In this document: one piece after another, positions 8,174 to 17,839 of the stretch
Position numbering within the stretch: the stretch's first letter is position 1
Layout: every line of letters begins with the position of its first letter
Assembly: GCA_031262745.1 (NCBI GenBank)
Contig: JAISHE010000012.1
Coordinates: 1-64,000, forward strand
Direction of reading: 5' to 3'
DNA length: 64,000 nt
Source of the DNA: Culturomica sp.
GTDB taxonomy: Bacteria; Bacteroidota; Bacteroidia; Bacteroidales; Marinifilaceae
Translations under genes and position numbers: made by a program
Notes under the pieces: model-generated
Told to the model about the DNA's origin: nothing
The model's database searches: none
What the model saw: only the letters and a program-made list of their open reading frames with translations

Positions 8174-9181
8174 TTATTTACTTAATCCTGCTGCCTGATT
8201 AACCGTTATTGCAACGAGATTTACAATGTCGCTCACGGTGCAACCTCTTGAAAGGTCGTTGATGGGAGCAGCCATCCCTTGCAGAATTGGACCAACGGCT
8301 TCAATTCCCGCAATTCGTTGAACAAGCTTGTAACTGATGTTACCTACTTCCAAAGACGGAAATATCAACACATTTGCTTTACCGGCAACCTTGCTGCCGG
8401 GTGATTTTAATTTCCCTACAGATTCAACAAGTGCGGCATCTGCCTGCATTTCTCCGTCTATCGCTAATTCCGGTGCCATAGCTTGAGCTAATTGAGTTGC
8501 TTTAACTACTTTGTCGACCATCTCATTTTTTGCGGAACCTTTGGTGGAGAAACTTAACATTGCCACTCTCGGTTCTATTCCTGCAATATTTTGTGCCGTG
8601 CGAGCAGTTGCAACTGCTATTTGAGCCAATTCTTCGGCAGTGGGGTTAGGACTAACTGCACAGTCGGCAACGATTAGCAAACCGTCTTCGCCGAATTCGG
8701 GCTTCTCCGTAAGCAACAGAAATGCACCTGAAACTACGCTTATGCCCGGTTCCGTTTTAACAATTTGCAAAGCCGGTCTCAACACATTGCCGGTGGCATT
8801 CATAGCACCCGCTACTTCCCCGTCGGCATCACCGTTTTTGATCATCAAAACCCCGATGTACAAAGGATTTGTAACCAAATTCAAAGCTTCTTCTTTGGTC
8901 ATACCCTTGCTTTTGCGAAGTTCTACCAATAAATCGGCATATTCTTCTTTCTTTTCATAGTTCAAAGGATCTATTATGTTGGCTTTACCGGTTTGGGTTA
9001 AACCGTATTTTTCCGAAAGTGATTTGATTTCTTGCGGGTTGCCGATAAGTGTGATCTGAGCAATGCCTTCACGAATGATTTCATCGGCAGCTTTTAACGT
9101 TCGTTCTTCCGTTCCTTCCGGAAGTACAATCCTTTTTTTGTGTTTAATGGCGTTGTTTTTGATGAGTTTTAGCAGTTCCAT
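8174..9181 (-). CDS. pta: Phosphate acetyltransferase
   Basis: A 335-residue, short-form phosphotransacetylase without the N-terminal regulatory domain of the E. coli type. Marks include VLPEGTEERTLKAADE, DGEVAGAMNATGNVLRPALQ and the C-terminal ANVLIFPSLEVGNI, QRIAGIEAVGPILQG and CTVSDIV. It exchanges acetyl between CoA and phosphate and feeds AckA, its downstream neighbour. The pair is probably co-transcribed; a hairpin at 9203-9230 separates it from the actin-like gene upstream. Confidence 0.96.
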   Translation of the reverse strand: MELLKLIKNNAIKHKKRIVLPEGTEERTLKAADEIIREGIAQITLIGNPQEIKSLSEKYGLTQTGKANIIDPLNYEKKEEYADLLVELRKSKGMTKEEALNLVTNPLYIGVLMIKNGDADGEVAGAMNATGNVLRPALQIVKTEPGISVVSGAFLLLTEKPEFGEDGLLIVADCAVSPNPTAEELAQIAVATARTAQNIAGIEPRVAMLSFSTKGSAKNEMVDKVVKATQLAQAMAPELAIDGEMQADAALVESVGKLKSPGSKVAGKANVLIFPSLEVGNISYKLVQRIAGIEAVGPILQGMAAPINDLSRGCTVSDIVNLVAITVNQAAGLSK

Positions 9182-9202
9182 TGCAATAAGTTTTTAAAAA
9201 TT

Positions 9203-9230
9203 AAAGAGTTGCCCGTGTGGGACAACTCTT
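9203..9230 (-). terminator. Terminator-like hairpin after the actin-like gene
   Basis: Arms aaagagttgccc and gggacaactctt pair with a single bulge around loop gtgt. On the minus strand they are followed by a T-rich stretch. It lies between the actin-like gene (ends 9252) and the pta start. Confidence 0.6.
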
Positions 9231-9251
9231 ATTTATTATGGTCAAATAGAT

Positions 9252-10328
9252 TTATTCTCCATCTTTGTAGATGGTTACGCAAGTGTTAGCATTACCTATA
9301 TCCATTCCGACAGACAACTGAGGATTTTTGAAAATCTTTATTTCGTCGTCTACCAAATTGTTGGGCAAAGATGACTTAGCCATGCTTGCCTTGTTTTTGG
9401 AGTTTAGACTGTAACCTTGCGAAGCACATTTTTCCGGTTCCGGATAAACTTCAACAGATACGATGTTTCCGAATTCTTCTTTGAAACATTCTACTAATTC
9501 CGGATAGTTTGCACCACCTCCAACGAGATACATTTTGGAGCATTTATTGAAATCGTCATCCGTAAACGCTCTGCGAAGATTAGGTGCGATTATGTCGCGA
9601 TAGTACATTTGCAGCACTTTTTCACGTAAATCCAAAATATTGTGTCTCATTCTGTTTACGGTTATATTTCCTTGTTGGAAAATAACGTCTACCTGATGTT
9701 CTGTCTTTAAATTGAGGTAGTAGTTTTTAGACAATTCATTTGCCAATAGATTAACGGCATGACGTATACCGTGTGTACTGATAGCAGAGCGGTTTATCAA
9801 ACCGGCACGAGTGCTGACAACGGCTTCACATGTTCCATAACCCAGACTGACAATAAAGAAGTTGTCTTTTTCTTTGATTTCTCCTTCGCGTATTGCGATG
9901 GTGCAACCCATGATTTCGGGAATAACATCTACTTTACCTACGTTGATTTCACGTCTTGCACCGCTTGGACCACCGAAAGTGGATGCATCATAATTGATGA
10001 TGCGTCTTCCCTGTAGCATTTCCATCGCTTGTTCGCGATAGAGAGCAAATGTTGAAAACGGGAAACCGGTGGTGAGCACAATTTCTTCTTCTCCTTTGGG
10101 CTGAGTGAGCAATAATGCGGCATCGGAAAGTAGTTTGTATTCTATTTCGGATGGAGCCGGATTGATGTTCTTGTGAGGAGAATATCCTTCAACCAAAGCT
10201 AAGTTACCTACTATGTAATCAATGCCTTCCACATTGATTTTTATTCCGTCCAGAATGCTTTCTGCTACATTTCGTAACTCTTGATTTGTAGCCTCGTAGA
10301 CACTTGGAAAACTGTACGACTTTAACAT
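9252..10328 (-). CDS. ParM/Alp-like actin-fold ATPase, apparently circularly permuted
   Basis: A 358-residue actin-superfamily protein. The order of motifs is abnormal. The chain begins with SFPSV, which in ParM-like proteins follows the first hairpin. The phosphate-2 motif is at about 161-170 (SLGYGTCEAV) and the adenosine motif at about 268-273 (LVGGGA). The phosphate-1 motif, DIGNANTCVTIY (about 343-354), stands at the very C-terminus after a linker of about 45 residues. Ordinary ParM and MreB proteins start with this motif. A filament or plasmid-segregation-like role is possible but unproven. It is monocistronic, and the stop follows directly after the phosphate-1 hairpin. Confidence 0.75.
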   Translation of the reverse strand: MLKSYSFPSVYEATNQELRNVAESILDGIKINVEGIDYIVGNLALVEGYSPHKNINPAPSEIEYKLLSDAALLLTQPKGEEEIVLTTGFPFSTFALYREQAMEMLQGRRIINYDASTFGGPSGARREINVGKVDVIPEIMGCTIAIREGEIKEKDNFFIVSLGYGTCEAVVSTRAGLINRSAISTHGIRHAVNLLANELSKNYYLNLKTEHQVDVIFQQGNITVNRMRHNILDLREKVLQMYYRDIIAPNLRRAFTDDDFNKCSKMYLVGGGANYPELVECFKEEFGNIVSVEVYPEPEKCASQGYSLNSKNKASMAKSSLPNNLVDDEIKIFKNPQLSVGMDIGNANTCVTIYKDGE

Positions 10329-10425
10329 GATGACACTTGATTTATAATTGTTTTATTAATATTTCACATAGACGAAACAAAAATATATAAAAATTCTTAA
10401 AAACAAAAGATATTGTCTTTTTTAC

Positions 10426-10434
10426 TATCTTTGG
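10426..10434 (+). promoter_or_regulatory. -7 box of the fabG promoter
   Basis: TATCTTTGG matches the Bacteroidota TAnnTTTG element. It lies 62 bp upstream of the fabG ATG. I see no convincing -33 TTG at standard spacing. Confidence 0.55.
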
Positions 10435-10495
10435 AACCTGAAAAACGGGTTAAAATCGATAATCCGATAGATGTAGAATATTAAAAACACTAATT

Positions 10496-11245
10496 ATGAA
10501 ATTGTTGTTAGAAGGGAAAACCGCACTTATTACGGGTGCATCACGTGGAATAGGTAAGGCTGTGGCAATCGCTTTTGCGAAAGAAGGTGCAAATATTGCA
10601 TTCACCGACCTCAGGTATGATGAAAATGCGCAGAAAACGGAGAAAGAATTGCAAGATTTGGGAGTGAAAGCTAAGATGTATGCTTCAAATGCCGCAGATT
10701 TTGCTGCCACTGCCACCACTGTTGAAGAAGTTGCCAAAGATTTCGGCAGCATTGATGTTTTGGTGAACAATGCAGGTATTACTAAAGATACTCTATTGCT
10801 TCGCATGACGGAAGAACAATGGGATGCAGTGATTAATGTGAATTTAAAGTCGGTGTTCAATTTCACAAAATCCGTTGCTCCTATAATGTTGAAGCAGAAA
10901 TCCGGTTCTATTGTAAGCATGAGTTCTGTGGTTGGAGTTAGCGGTAATGCCGGTCAGTCAAACTATTCCGCATCAAAAGCGGGAATCATCGGTTTCACGA
11001 AAAGTATAGCTAAAGAATTAGGTTCACGCAATATCAGAGTAAATGCTGTGGCTCCGGGATTTATCATCACCGACATGACCGGTCAATTGCCTGAGGAAGT
11101 TCGTAAGGAATGGGCAGCTAAGATTCCCTTGAAACGCGGCGGAACACCCGAAGATATTGCTGATGTTTGCTTGTTTCTTGCTTCCGATATGTCGAGGTAC
11201 GTAACCGGTCAGGTTGTGCACGTTTGCGGTGGCATGAACATGTAA
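10496..11245 (+). CDS. fabG: 3-oxoacyl-[acyl-carrier-protein] reductase
   Basis: A 249-residue classical short-chain dehydrogenase. It has the NADPH-binding TGASRGIG (13-20), NNAG, the catalytic Ser...YSASK and the typical C-terminal PEDIADVCLFLASD and YVTGQVVHVCGGM. The length and C-terminus fit FabG, which reduces 3-oxoacyl-ACP in fatty-acid elongation, better than other SDRs. It is followed after 9 bp by a VWA membrane protein gene, a neighbour with no obvious metabolic link. Confidence 0.93.
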   Translation: MKLLLEGKTALITGASRGIGKAVAIAFAKEGANIAFTDLRYDENAQKTEKELQDLGVKAKMYASNAADFAATATTVEEVAKDFGSIDVLVNNAGITKDTLLLRMTEEQWDAVINVNLKSVFNFTKSVAPIMLKQKSGSIVSMSSVVGVSGNAGQSNYSASKAGIIGFTKSIAKELGSRNIRVNAVAPGFIITDMTGQLPEEVRKEWAAKIPLKRGGTPEDIADVCLFLASDMSRYVTGQVVHVCGGMNM

Positions 11246-11254
11246 CATTAAATA

Positions 11255-13309
11255 ATGATATTTCAGTATTCGTTCTGGTGGATTATACCTATCCTACTTG
11301 TTTCGGGCGTTTTTGCATATTTCAAATACAAAAAAATAGCGAAATTGCCGGATGTGAGCAGGGGAATGAATTTACTGATTTCAAGTTTGCGATTCCTTAC
11401 GATTCTGGTACTGTTTGTTTTAATTCTACAACCACAAATTGTAATTAACAAGACTACCGGAGAAAAGCCGACAATTGTTCTTCTTGTTGATAATTCGATG
11501 TCGCTTTTGAACAGTAAGGATTCGCTCTATTTTAAAAATGAATATCCTTCCTATATTGAGGATGTTTTTTCCCCTCTGGATACCCGATACAATTTGGAAA
11601 GACTCACTTTCGGAAGAGATGTGAGCAAAAATAAAGCTATATATTTTTCCGAACATTACACCGATATTTCTAAGGCTTTACGTTTCGTTGATAATAACTA
11701 TAAGCATAATCCGCCGACACATGTATTTCTTTTAAGTGACGGAATTTACAATACGGGGCTAAATCCGCGCTATAAAGTCAATTCATATAAAGTTAATACT
11801 GTTCTTTTGGGAGACACTACGGTTTATCCCGATGTGTTCATAAAGAGTACGTTAGTAGATAAATACAATTTTTTGAATACAATTTTTCCGGTGAAGGCGG
11901 ATATTTCTGCAATTGGTCGTAACGGAAAGAGTATCAAGTGTTCATTACTTGAAAATAATAAAGTTATCGGCAGCAAGGAGATATACATCAACAGTGATAA
12001 TTTTTTAACGGAAATTACTTTTGAAGTTGAGGCGAAACAGAAAGGTTTGAGACGTTATGAAGTGGTTGTTGAAACCGGTTTTGAAGAATATAGTAGAAGT
12101 AACAACAAGGTTGAGATTTTCACTGAAATTCTGGATAATTCGGGTTCTATAATCCTCTACTACGGTTCACCACATCCGGATATTTCCGGTATCACGGAAG
12201 CTATACGTTCAGCCGGAATTTATAATTATGAAATGAAGAGCTTGTCTGGTTATTCTAAAAATGATAAGACTAATTTGATAATTCTTCATAATCCCGACCC
12301 TAAATCTGCTGCTTATCAACGCCTAAAAACCGATGCGACAACGAAACGCACACCGATTTGGTATGTGTTGACGGAGCGGGATTTAATAAATGCTTTTAGC
12401 GGAAGTGATTATTCCGTAAATCTCAATGCCACAATAAATGAAAATGCAGTGCCGGCATTCAATAGAACGTTCCCTTATTTTGAGTTCACGGATGAAGAAA
12501 TAAAGGCTTATTCGGCTTATCCGCCTTTGGTTGTGCCGTTTGGAGAAATAAAAGCCAATAGCGGCAAAAATTTGTTTGTACAGAGGATAAAAAACATAGA
12601 CACGGGGAATGCAGTCATGACGTTCTATGACCGCAACGGTATTAAAACCGCCTATCTTTTCGGTGAAGGTATTTGGCGTTGGAGATTGTTTTCTTTTAGG
12701 GAGAACGGTAGTCATGACATTTTTTACACTTGGGTTCATAAAACCGTGAATTATCTATTGCTACGCCGTAATAATGAGCGTTTTGTGCATGATGTGAAGA
12801 ATTTGTATGATGAAACGGAAGAAATTGTGATTAATGCGGAACTCTATAACGAAAGTTTTGAATTGGTAAATACTCCCGATGTGGATTTTTATCTCAAAAA
12901 GGACGGTAAGGAGTTCGCTTATAAGATGAATCGAAACGGTGATAAATATAGAATTACACTTGGTAATCTTTCTGCCGGTGATTACCGTTTTTCAATGCGC
13001 ACGAATTTGAAAGGTGAAACGTTTCAAAAGGACGGAAGTTTTTTTGTAAGAGCACAAAATCCGGAATTGAACGATATTGTGGCAGATTGGAACTTACTGA
13101 AATCAATAGCCGTAAATTCGGGAGGTAAATCGGTCGAATTGAGTGGTTTGGAGGGATTAATAGACGAAGTACGGGCAACTCCCATTGAACATAAGGTTGA
13201 AAAATCGGAACTTAAATATGTTGGGTTGATCGAAATGAAATGGCTTGGCATAATTTTGTTGTTACTACTATGCTTGGAGTGGTTCCTATTGAAATACTAT
13301 ACGGACTAA
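11255..13309 (+). CDS. Membrane-anchored VWA-domain protein (BatA-like topology)
   Basis: A 684-residue protein. Two N-terminal transmembrane helices (about 7-25 and 42-60) precede a von Willebrand factor A domain with MIDAS motif DNSMS (79-83) and HVFLLSDG. A long periplasmic region with beta-rich domains follows, and one C-terminal helix (about 660-680, WLGIILLLLLCLEWFLL) returns to the membrane. The architecture resembles BatA/BatB-type and related Bacteroidota proteins. The function is unknown. It is coupled closely to fabG upstream and lies 22 bp ahead of the AddA-like gene. Confidence 0.8.
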   Translation: MIFQYSFWWIIPILLVSGVFAYFKYKKIAKLPDVSRGMNLLISSLRFLTILVLFVLILQPQIVINKTTGEKPTIVLLVDNSMSLLNSKDSLYFKNEYPSYIEDVFSPLDTRYNLERLTFGRDVSKNKAIYFSEHYTDISKALRFVDNNYKHNPPTHVFLLSDGIYNTGLNPRYKVNSYKVNTVLLGDTTVYPDVFIKSTLVDKYNFLNTIFPVKADISAIGRNGKSIKCSLLENNKVIGSKEIYINSDNFLTEITFEVEAKQKGLRRYEVVVETGFEEYSRSNNKVEIFTEILDNSGSIILYYGSPHPDISGITEAIRSAGIYNYEMKSLSGYSKNDKTNLIILHNPDPKSAAYQRLKTDATTKRTPIWYVLTERDLINAFSGSDYSVNLNATINENAVPAFNRTFPYFEFTDEEIKAYSAYPPLVVPFGEIKANSGKNLFVQRIKNIDTGNAVMTFYDRNGIKTAYLFGEGIWRWRLFSFRENGSHDIFYTWVHKTVNYLLLRRNNERFVHDVKNLYDETEEIVINAELYNESFELVNTPDVDFYLKKDGKEFAYKMNRNGDKYRITLGNLSAGDYRFSMRTNLKGETFQKDGSFFVRAQNPELNDIVADWNLLKSIAVNSGGKSVELSGLEGLIDEVRATPIEHKVEKSELKYVGLIEMKWLGIILLLLLCLEWFLLKYYTD

Positions 13310-13331
13310 TTGCAAAAAATCCTGCACAAGT

Positions 13332-16300
13332 ATGTCCGAATTGAATATTTATAAAGCATCTGCCGGTTCGGGGAAAACTTTTTCCCTTACAATGGACTAT
13401 TTCCGCCTTATTTTTAATACTCCTTCCGATTATCGAAATATTTTAGCGGTTACTTTTACGAATAAGGCGACGGAGGAAATGAAGTCTCGCATAATCAACG
13501 AACTACACAAACTTGCCGAAAACCAAGGAAGTGCCTATGCTGCTACCTTGAAAAAGGAATTCGGTTTTAACGACAATGATTTGCGTAATGCGGCAGTGGA
13601 GTTAAGAACTTTGCTTTTGCATGATTATGGACGTATTTCGGTTACAACTATCGACCGTTTTTTTCAGCGTATAGTTAGAGCTTTCACAAAAGAACTCGGA
13701 ATTTTTGCGGGTTATAACGTCGAATTGGACAGTGATTACGTTTTAAAGAAAGCGGTTGACAATTTAATGGAGCATGTAGGGAATGATGTAAGATTGCGGG
13801 AATGGTTGCTTGAGTTGATGAATGCAAATGTGGACGACGGTAAGACGTGGAACGTTAAAAGTCGCCTTATAACTCTTGCTTCGGAACTTTTCAAGGAGAA
13901 TTATATGCTCTTCGACAAGGAAGTTTTGCGTAAATTTAACGATAAGGAGTTTTTGAAAACTTATCGAGGTTTGTTGAACGGAATTATCAACAATTATGAG
14001 AAATCGCTTTTGAGAATTTCGGAAGAAGCACTTAAAATAATCACAGATAACGGACTTTTTCCTGAAGATTTCAAAAACGGCAGTCGCGGTTGCATAGGAC
14101 ATTTCTACAAATTAGCAGGCAGGAAATTTGACGATATAACGGACACGGTCAGAAAATCGCTTGATAATATCGAAATTTGGATGACTAAAAAAATTGAGTC
14201 GGACGTAAAAATGAGGATAGAAGCTGTTTATCCTCAACTCAACGAACTTCTGAAAGATGCTGTAAGTATATTTGATAATGATTATCGTTATTACATTTCT
14301 GCCTTGGAAATCAAAAAAAACCTCTATCAACTCGGATTGTTGAGCGATATTTATAAGGAGGTGAGACTTTATTGTGAGGAAAAAGGTATTATGTTGCTGA
14401 GCGACACTTCCCACATTCTCAATTTGTTAGTAGCAGGTAATGATACGCCTTTTCTATATGAAAAGAGCGGTAATTATTATAAGCACATTATGATTGATGA
14501 ATTTCAAGATACTTCGGCTATGCAATGGAAAAACTTTAGTCCTTTGATAGCTAACACACTGTCTCAAGATTTTTTTTCTCTAATAGTCGGCGATGTTAAA
14601 CAGAGCATTTACCGTTGGAGAAACGGTGATTGGTCGTTGCTTGCAAGCAAGGTTGAACATGAGTTTTCACAATTCGGTTCCCACACTACTTTTTTGGGAA
14701 GTAACTGGCGAAGTTGTCGTAATATTGTGGATTTCAACAACAATTTTTTTACACTTGCTTCTGATAAATTAAAACAACTTTATGATAAAAGTGCCAGCGA
14801 AGATAATGTTTGGTCGTCGGAAATTGAGATTGCTTATGAGGGTTTGGAACAAAAGGCAGAAATCATTGAGCCTGTCGGTTACGTTAACATAAAATTCTGT
14901 GCCGAAAAGAAAGCCGAAGATAGCGACGTGGAAATCATGCAGGAAATTATAGGAATTATAGAAGACATAACTGCAAGAGGCGGGAGTTTGAAAGATACGG
15001 TTATTTTGGTTAGAGACGGCAAAGAAGGTGAGTTCGTCGCAAATCAACTGATGGAATACAATAAAATCCATTCCAAAGAAATTCGTTTTGTATCAAACGA
15101 TTCACTTTATTTGAGAGTGTCGCCTTGTGTCCGATTTATTATTGCGCTTCTAAATTATATTGTTGAGCCTTATGATATTGTAAATAAAACTGCTGCAATT
15201 TTTCTCTATTCGGCATATATAAAAGGTAAACATGATAATTATGATTCACTTTTCGGTGAATTTTCTCCAGAATCTTTTTCCAATTTTCTCGAAAATGATT
15301 TTTTGTTGAAAATGAGTGATATGATGTCATTTTCACTTTATGAAACTGTGGAAATGCTTATTGACAGGTTTCAACTTAAAAATGACGAGGAAGAACTTTC
15401 ATATATCATTGGTTTTCAAGATATGATATATGAATATGAGCAAAATAATTCCAACAATATACCAATGTTTTTGGAGTGGTGGGAGAAGGAGAAAAATAAA
15501 AGAGTGCTCACATCTTCCGAAGACACGGATGCAATTAAGATCTTGACGATACACAAGTCTAAGGGTTTGGAGTTTGATTTTGTACTGTTGCCGTTTTGCA
15601 ATTGGGAATTGGACACATTGAAACCGATGAGGCGAATTTGGTGTGATATAACAGATGAGAAATTTAAAGGTTTGGATTATATACCTTTAAATTATTCGAC
15701 TAAGTTGGCTGATTCTATTTTTGACAAAAATTACTACGATGAACATTTGAAGGCTTTCGTTGACGCTTTAAACCTGCTATATGTTGCCATGACGCGTCCC
15801 AAGCGTGAATTATACGTGCGTCCCTACTCGCCTGTTAAAGATAAAAATGATGCTCCGAAAGAACCGAAAACCATAGGAGAACTCATGTATTCCGTACTTG
15901 ATGTTTGGAAAAACGAGGGATATGCAGAATTTACGGAAGGCGATAACATACAATTCTCAATGGGATTGCCTACAAAATTTGAAGCATGTGAGAAAGACAA
16001 AAAAGATGAATTATACCTTACGGAATATCCTGTTAATGAATACGGTAACCGTATAGCTGTTAAATATAATTTTGCAGAATTCATTGATCTTGAAAATGGA
16101 TATAATGAAGCTATAAATAAAGGTAAACTGTTGCATGAGATCTTTCGTTCGATTAAATATAAAGATGATGTAGGAGAAGCTGTTGAGAGAGTGTATCGTG
16201 CGGGGTTACTAAGAGAAAATGAAAAGGATTATTATAAGAACTTAGTAAATTCTTACTTGCGCAAATCAGAGGTTACCGATTGGTTTGATACTCGTTTAAC

Positions 16301-16532
16301 TGTTATAAACGAGCGTGAAATACTTCTGCCGTCCGGTAAGATTGTTCGTCCCGACAGGGTTATGATTTCCGGCGATAAGGTCATCGTAGTAGATTATAAA
16401 TTCGGAGAAAAAGAAAAAAGTAATTATTCCAAACAATTGAGGCTTTATATGAACATCTTGTCGGACGTAGGTTATAAAGAAATTGAAGGTTACATCTGGT
16501 ATGTTACTCTTGATAAAATAGAAAAGATATGA
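13332..16532 (+). CDS. AddA/RecB-like UvrD-family helicase-nuclease
   Basis: A 1066-residue superfamily 1A helicase. Motif I is ASAGSGKTF (10-18), Ia is AVTFTNKATEEMK, Walker B is MIDEFQDT, and further motifs are GDVKQSIYRWR, ILTIHKSKGLEFD and LLYVAMTRPKREL. The C-terminus has a RecB-type nuclease: GKLLHEIF, RPDRVMI and VVDYKFGE. It should process DNA double-strand ends for recombination with the AddB-like protein encoded at 20984-23806. It overlaps cinA by 4 bp. The Bacteroidota versions are divergent from model AddAB, so I leave the symbol blank. Confidence 0.9.
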   Translation: MSELNIYKASAGSGKTFSLTMDYFRLIFNTPSDYRNILAVTFTNKATEEMKSRIINELHKLAENQGSAYAATLKKEFGFNDNDLRNAAVELRTLLLHDYGRISVTTIDRFFQRIVRAFTKELGIFAGYNVELDSDYVLKKAVDNLMEHVGNDVRLREWLLELMNANVDDGKTWNVKSRLITLASELFKENYMLFDKEVLRKFNDKEFLKTYRGLLNGIINNYEKSLLRISEEALKIITDNGLFPEDFKNGSRGCIGHFYKLAGRKFDDITDTVRKSLDNIEIWMTKKIESDVKMRIEAVYPQLNELLKDAVSIFDNDYRYYISALEIKKNLYQLGLLSDIYKEVRLYCEEKGIMLLSDTSHILNLLVAGNDTPFLYEKSGNYYKHIMIDEFQDTSAMQWKNFSPLIANTLSQDFFSLIVGDVKQSIYRWRNGDWSLLASKVEHEFSQFGSHTTFLGSNWRSCRNIVDFNNNFFTLASDKLKQLYDKSASEDNVWSSEIEIAYEGLEQKAEIIEPVGYVNIKFCAEKKAEDSDVEIMQEIIGIIEDITARGGSLKDTVILVRDGKEGEFVANQLMEYNKIHSKEIRFVSNDSLYLRVSPCVRFIIALLNYIVEPYDIVNKTAAIFLYSAYIKGKHDNYDSLFGEFSPESFSNFLENDFLLKMSDMMSFSLYETVEMLIDRFQLKNDEEELSYIIGFQDMIYEYEQNNSNNIPMFLEWWEKEKNKRVLTSSEDTDAIKILTIHKSKGLEFDFVLLPFCNWELDTLKPMRRIWCDITDEKFKGLDYIPLNYSTKLADSIFDKNYYDEHLKAFVDALNLLYVAMTRPKRELYVRPYSPVKDKNDAPKEPKTIGELMYSVLDVWKNEGYAEFTEGDNIQFSMGLPTKFEACEKDKKDELYLTEYPVNEYGNRIAVKYNFAEFIDLENGYNEAINKGKLLHEIFRSIKYKDDVGEAVERVYRAGLLRENEKDYYKNLVNSYLRKSEVTDWFDTRLTVINEREILLPSGKIVRPDRVMISGDKVIVVDYKFGEKEKSNYSKQLRLYMNILSDVGYKEIEGYIWYVTLDKIEKI

Positions 16533-17764
16533 AAGCAATTTTAATTACTATTGGTGATGAAATTTTAATCGGGCAGGTTTTGGATACTAATGCCCACTAC
16601 ATCTCCGGAAAACTTACAAAAGCCGGTTTTGAGGTTATAAGAAAATATACAATCGGAGACGAGGCTACGGAAATTGTAAAAACAGTTGACGAATCTATGC
16701 AAGCGGCTGATTTAGTCATTGTTACCGGTGGATTGGGACCTACACGCGATGATTTGACAAAAAACGTTTTGGCAGAATACTTCGGTAAACCGTTGAAGAT
16801 GAATGAAGAGGCGTTGGAATGGATAAAAGAATTATTGGCTAACAGAGGTGTGCCGATGAATGAGAAAAATGTTGATCAGGCACTTATGCCGGAAGGAGTA
16901 AAAATTTTGCGAAATTTTAAAGGCACTGCTGCGGGAATGTGGTTTGAAAAAGATGGTAAATCCCTTATTTCTTTGCCGGGTGTACCATTTGAGATGGAAC
17001 ATTTGATGGAAACTTATGTACTGCCTTCACTTAAAGAACTTTATCCGGACATACAAATTGATTATAAAACGGTAAAAGTTTACGATATACCTGAATCGGA
17101 ACTTGCAATTCGCATTGAAGAATGGGAAAAAACTTTACCGGAAGGAGTAGGTTTGGCTTATTTGCCTGCGCCGGGTTGGGTACGTCTAAGGTTAACGGCA
17201 AAAGGTAAGATGCTTATCAAATTGGACGATTTTTATAGTGAATTGAAAGTAGCTTTGCAGGGACTTTATTTCACTGAAGGAGAAGATAGCAATATAGAAA
17301 ATGACTTCGGTAAAGTTTTGAAAAGCAAGCAATTTACCGTAGCTACAGCAGAAAGTTGTACTGGAGGTTACATAGCTCATCTTATAACATCCGTATCCGG
17401 TAGTTCCGACTATTTTAAGGGTAGTGTGGTTTCCTATGCAAATGAAGTTAAACATGAAGTGTTGAAGGTAAGTAATGACGACTTACGTGAATACGGAGCA
17501 GTTAGCGAGCAAGTTGTGAGGCAAATGGCGGAAGGAGTGCGGGCATTAATGAAAACAGATTGTGCGATAGCCACTTCCGGAGTTGCCGGTCCCAACGGAG
17601 GTACACCGGAAAAACCTGTGGGTACAGTTTGGATTGCCGTTGCAACGCCTGTGAAAACTGTCGCAAGAAAGTTTGCATTTTCTTTTACTCGTGAGCGGAA
17701 CATTGCCAAAGCATCTACTAAAGCAATGGAAATACTGATTGAGGAAATATCAGTGCCACACTGA
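16529..17764 (+). CDS. cinA: CinA-like protein (nicotinamide-nucleotide amidase)
   Basis: A 411-residue two-domain protein. The N-terminal MoCF-like domain has ITIGDEILIGQVLDTNA and VTGGLGPTRDD. The C-terminal PncC amidase domain has the catalytic-serine motif TAESCTGG and the ending TSGVAGPNGGTPEKPVGTVW. It removes the amide from NMN in pyridine nucleotide salvage; some members also hydrolyse ADP-ribose. The ATG overlaps the end of the AddA-like gene by 4 bp, so translation is coupled. Confidence 0.95.
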   Translation: MKAILITIGDEILIGQVLDTNAHYISGKLTKAGFEVIRKYTIGDEATEIVKTVDESMQAADLVIVTGGLGPTRDDLTKNVLAEYFGKPLKMNEEALEWIKELLANRGVPMNEKNVDQALMPEGVKILRNFKGTAAGMWFEKDGKSLISLPGVPFEMEHLMETYVLPSLKELYPDIQIDYKTVKVYDIPESELAIRIEEWEKTLPEGVGLAYLPAPGWVRLRLTAKGKMLIKLDDFYSELKVALQGLYFTEGEDSNIENDFGKVLKSKQFTVATAESCTGGYIAHLITSVSGSSDYFKGSVVSYANEVKHEVLKVSNDDLREYGAVSEQVVRQMAEGVRALMKTDCAIATSGVAGPNGGTPEKPVGTVWIAVATPVKTVARKFAFSFTRERNIAKASTKAMEILIEEISVPH

Positions 17765-17839
17765 CATAATTAACTAATTGGCATAAGTGTTGCCGTTTTG
17801 TGGTTGAAAATTAAAAAATAACCATAAAAATTAAATATT

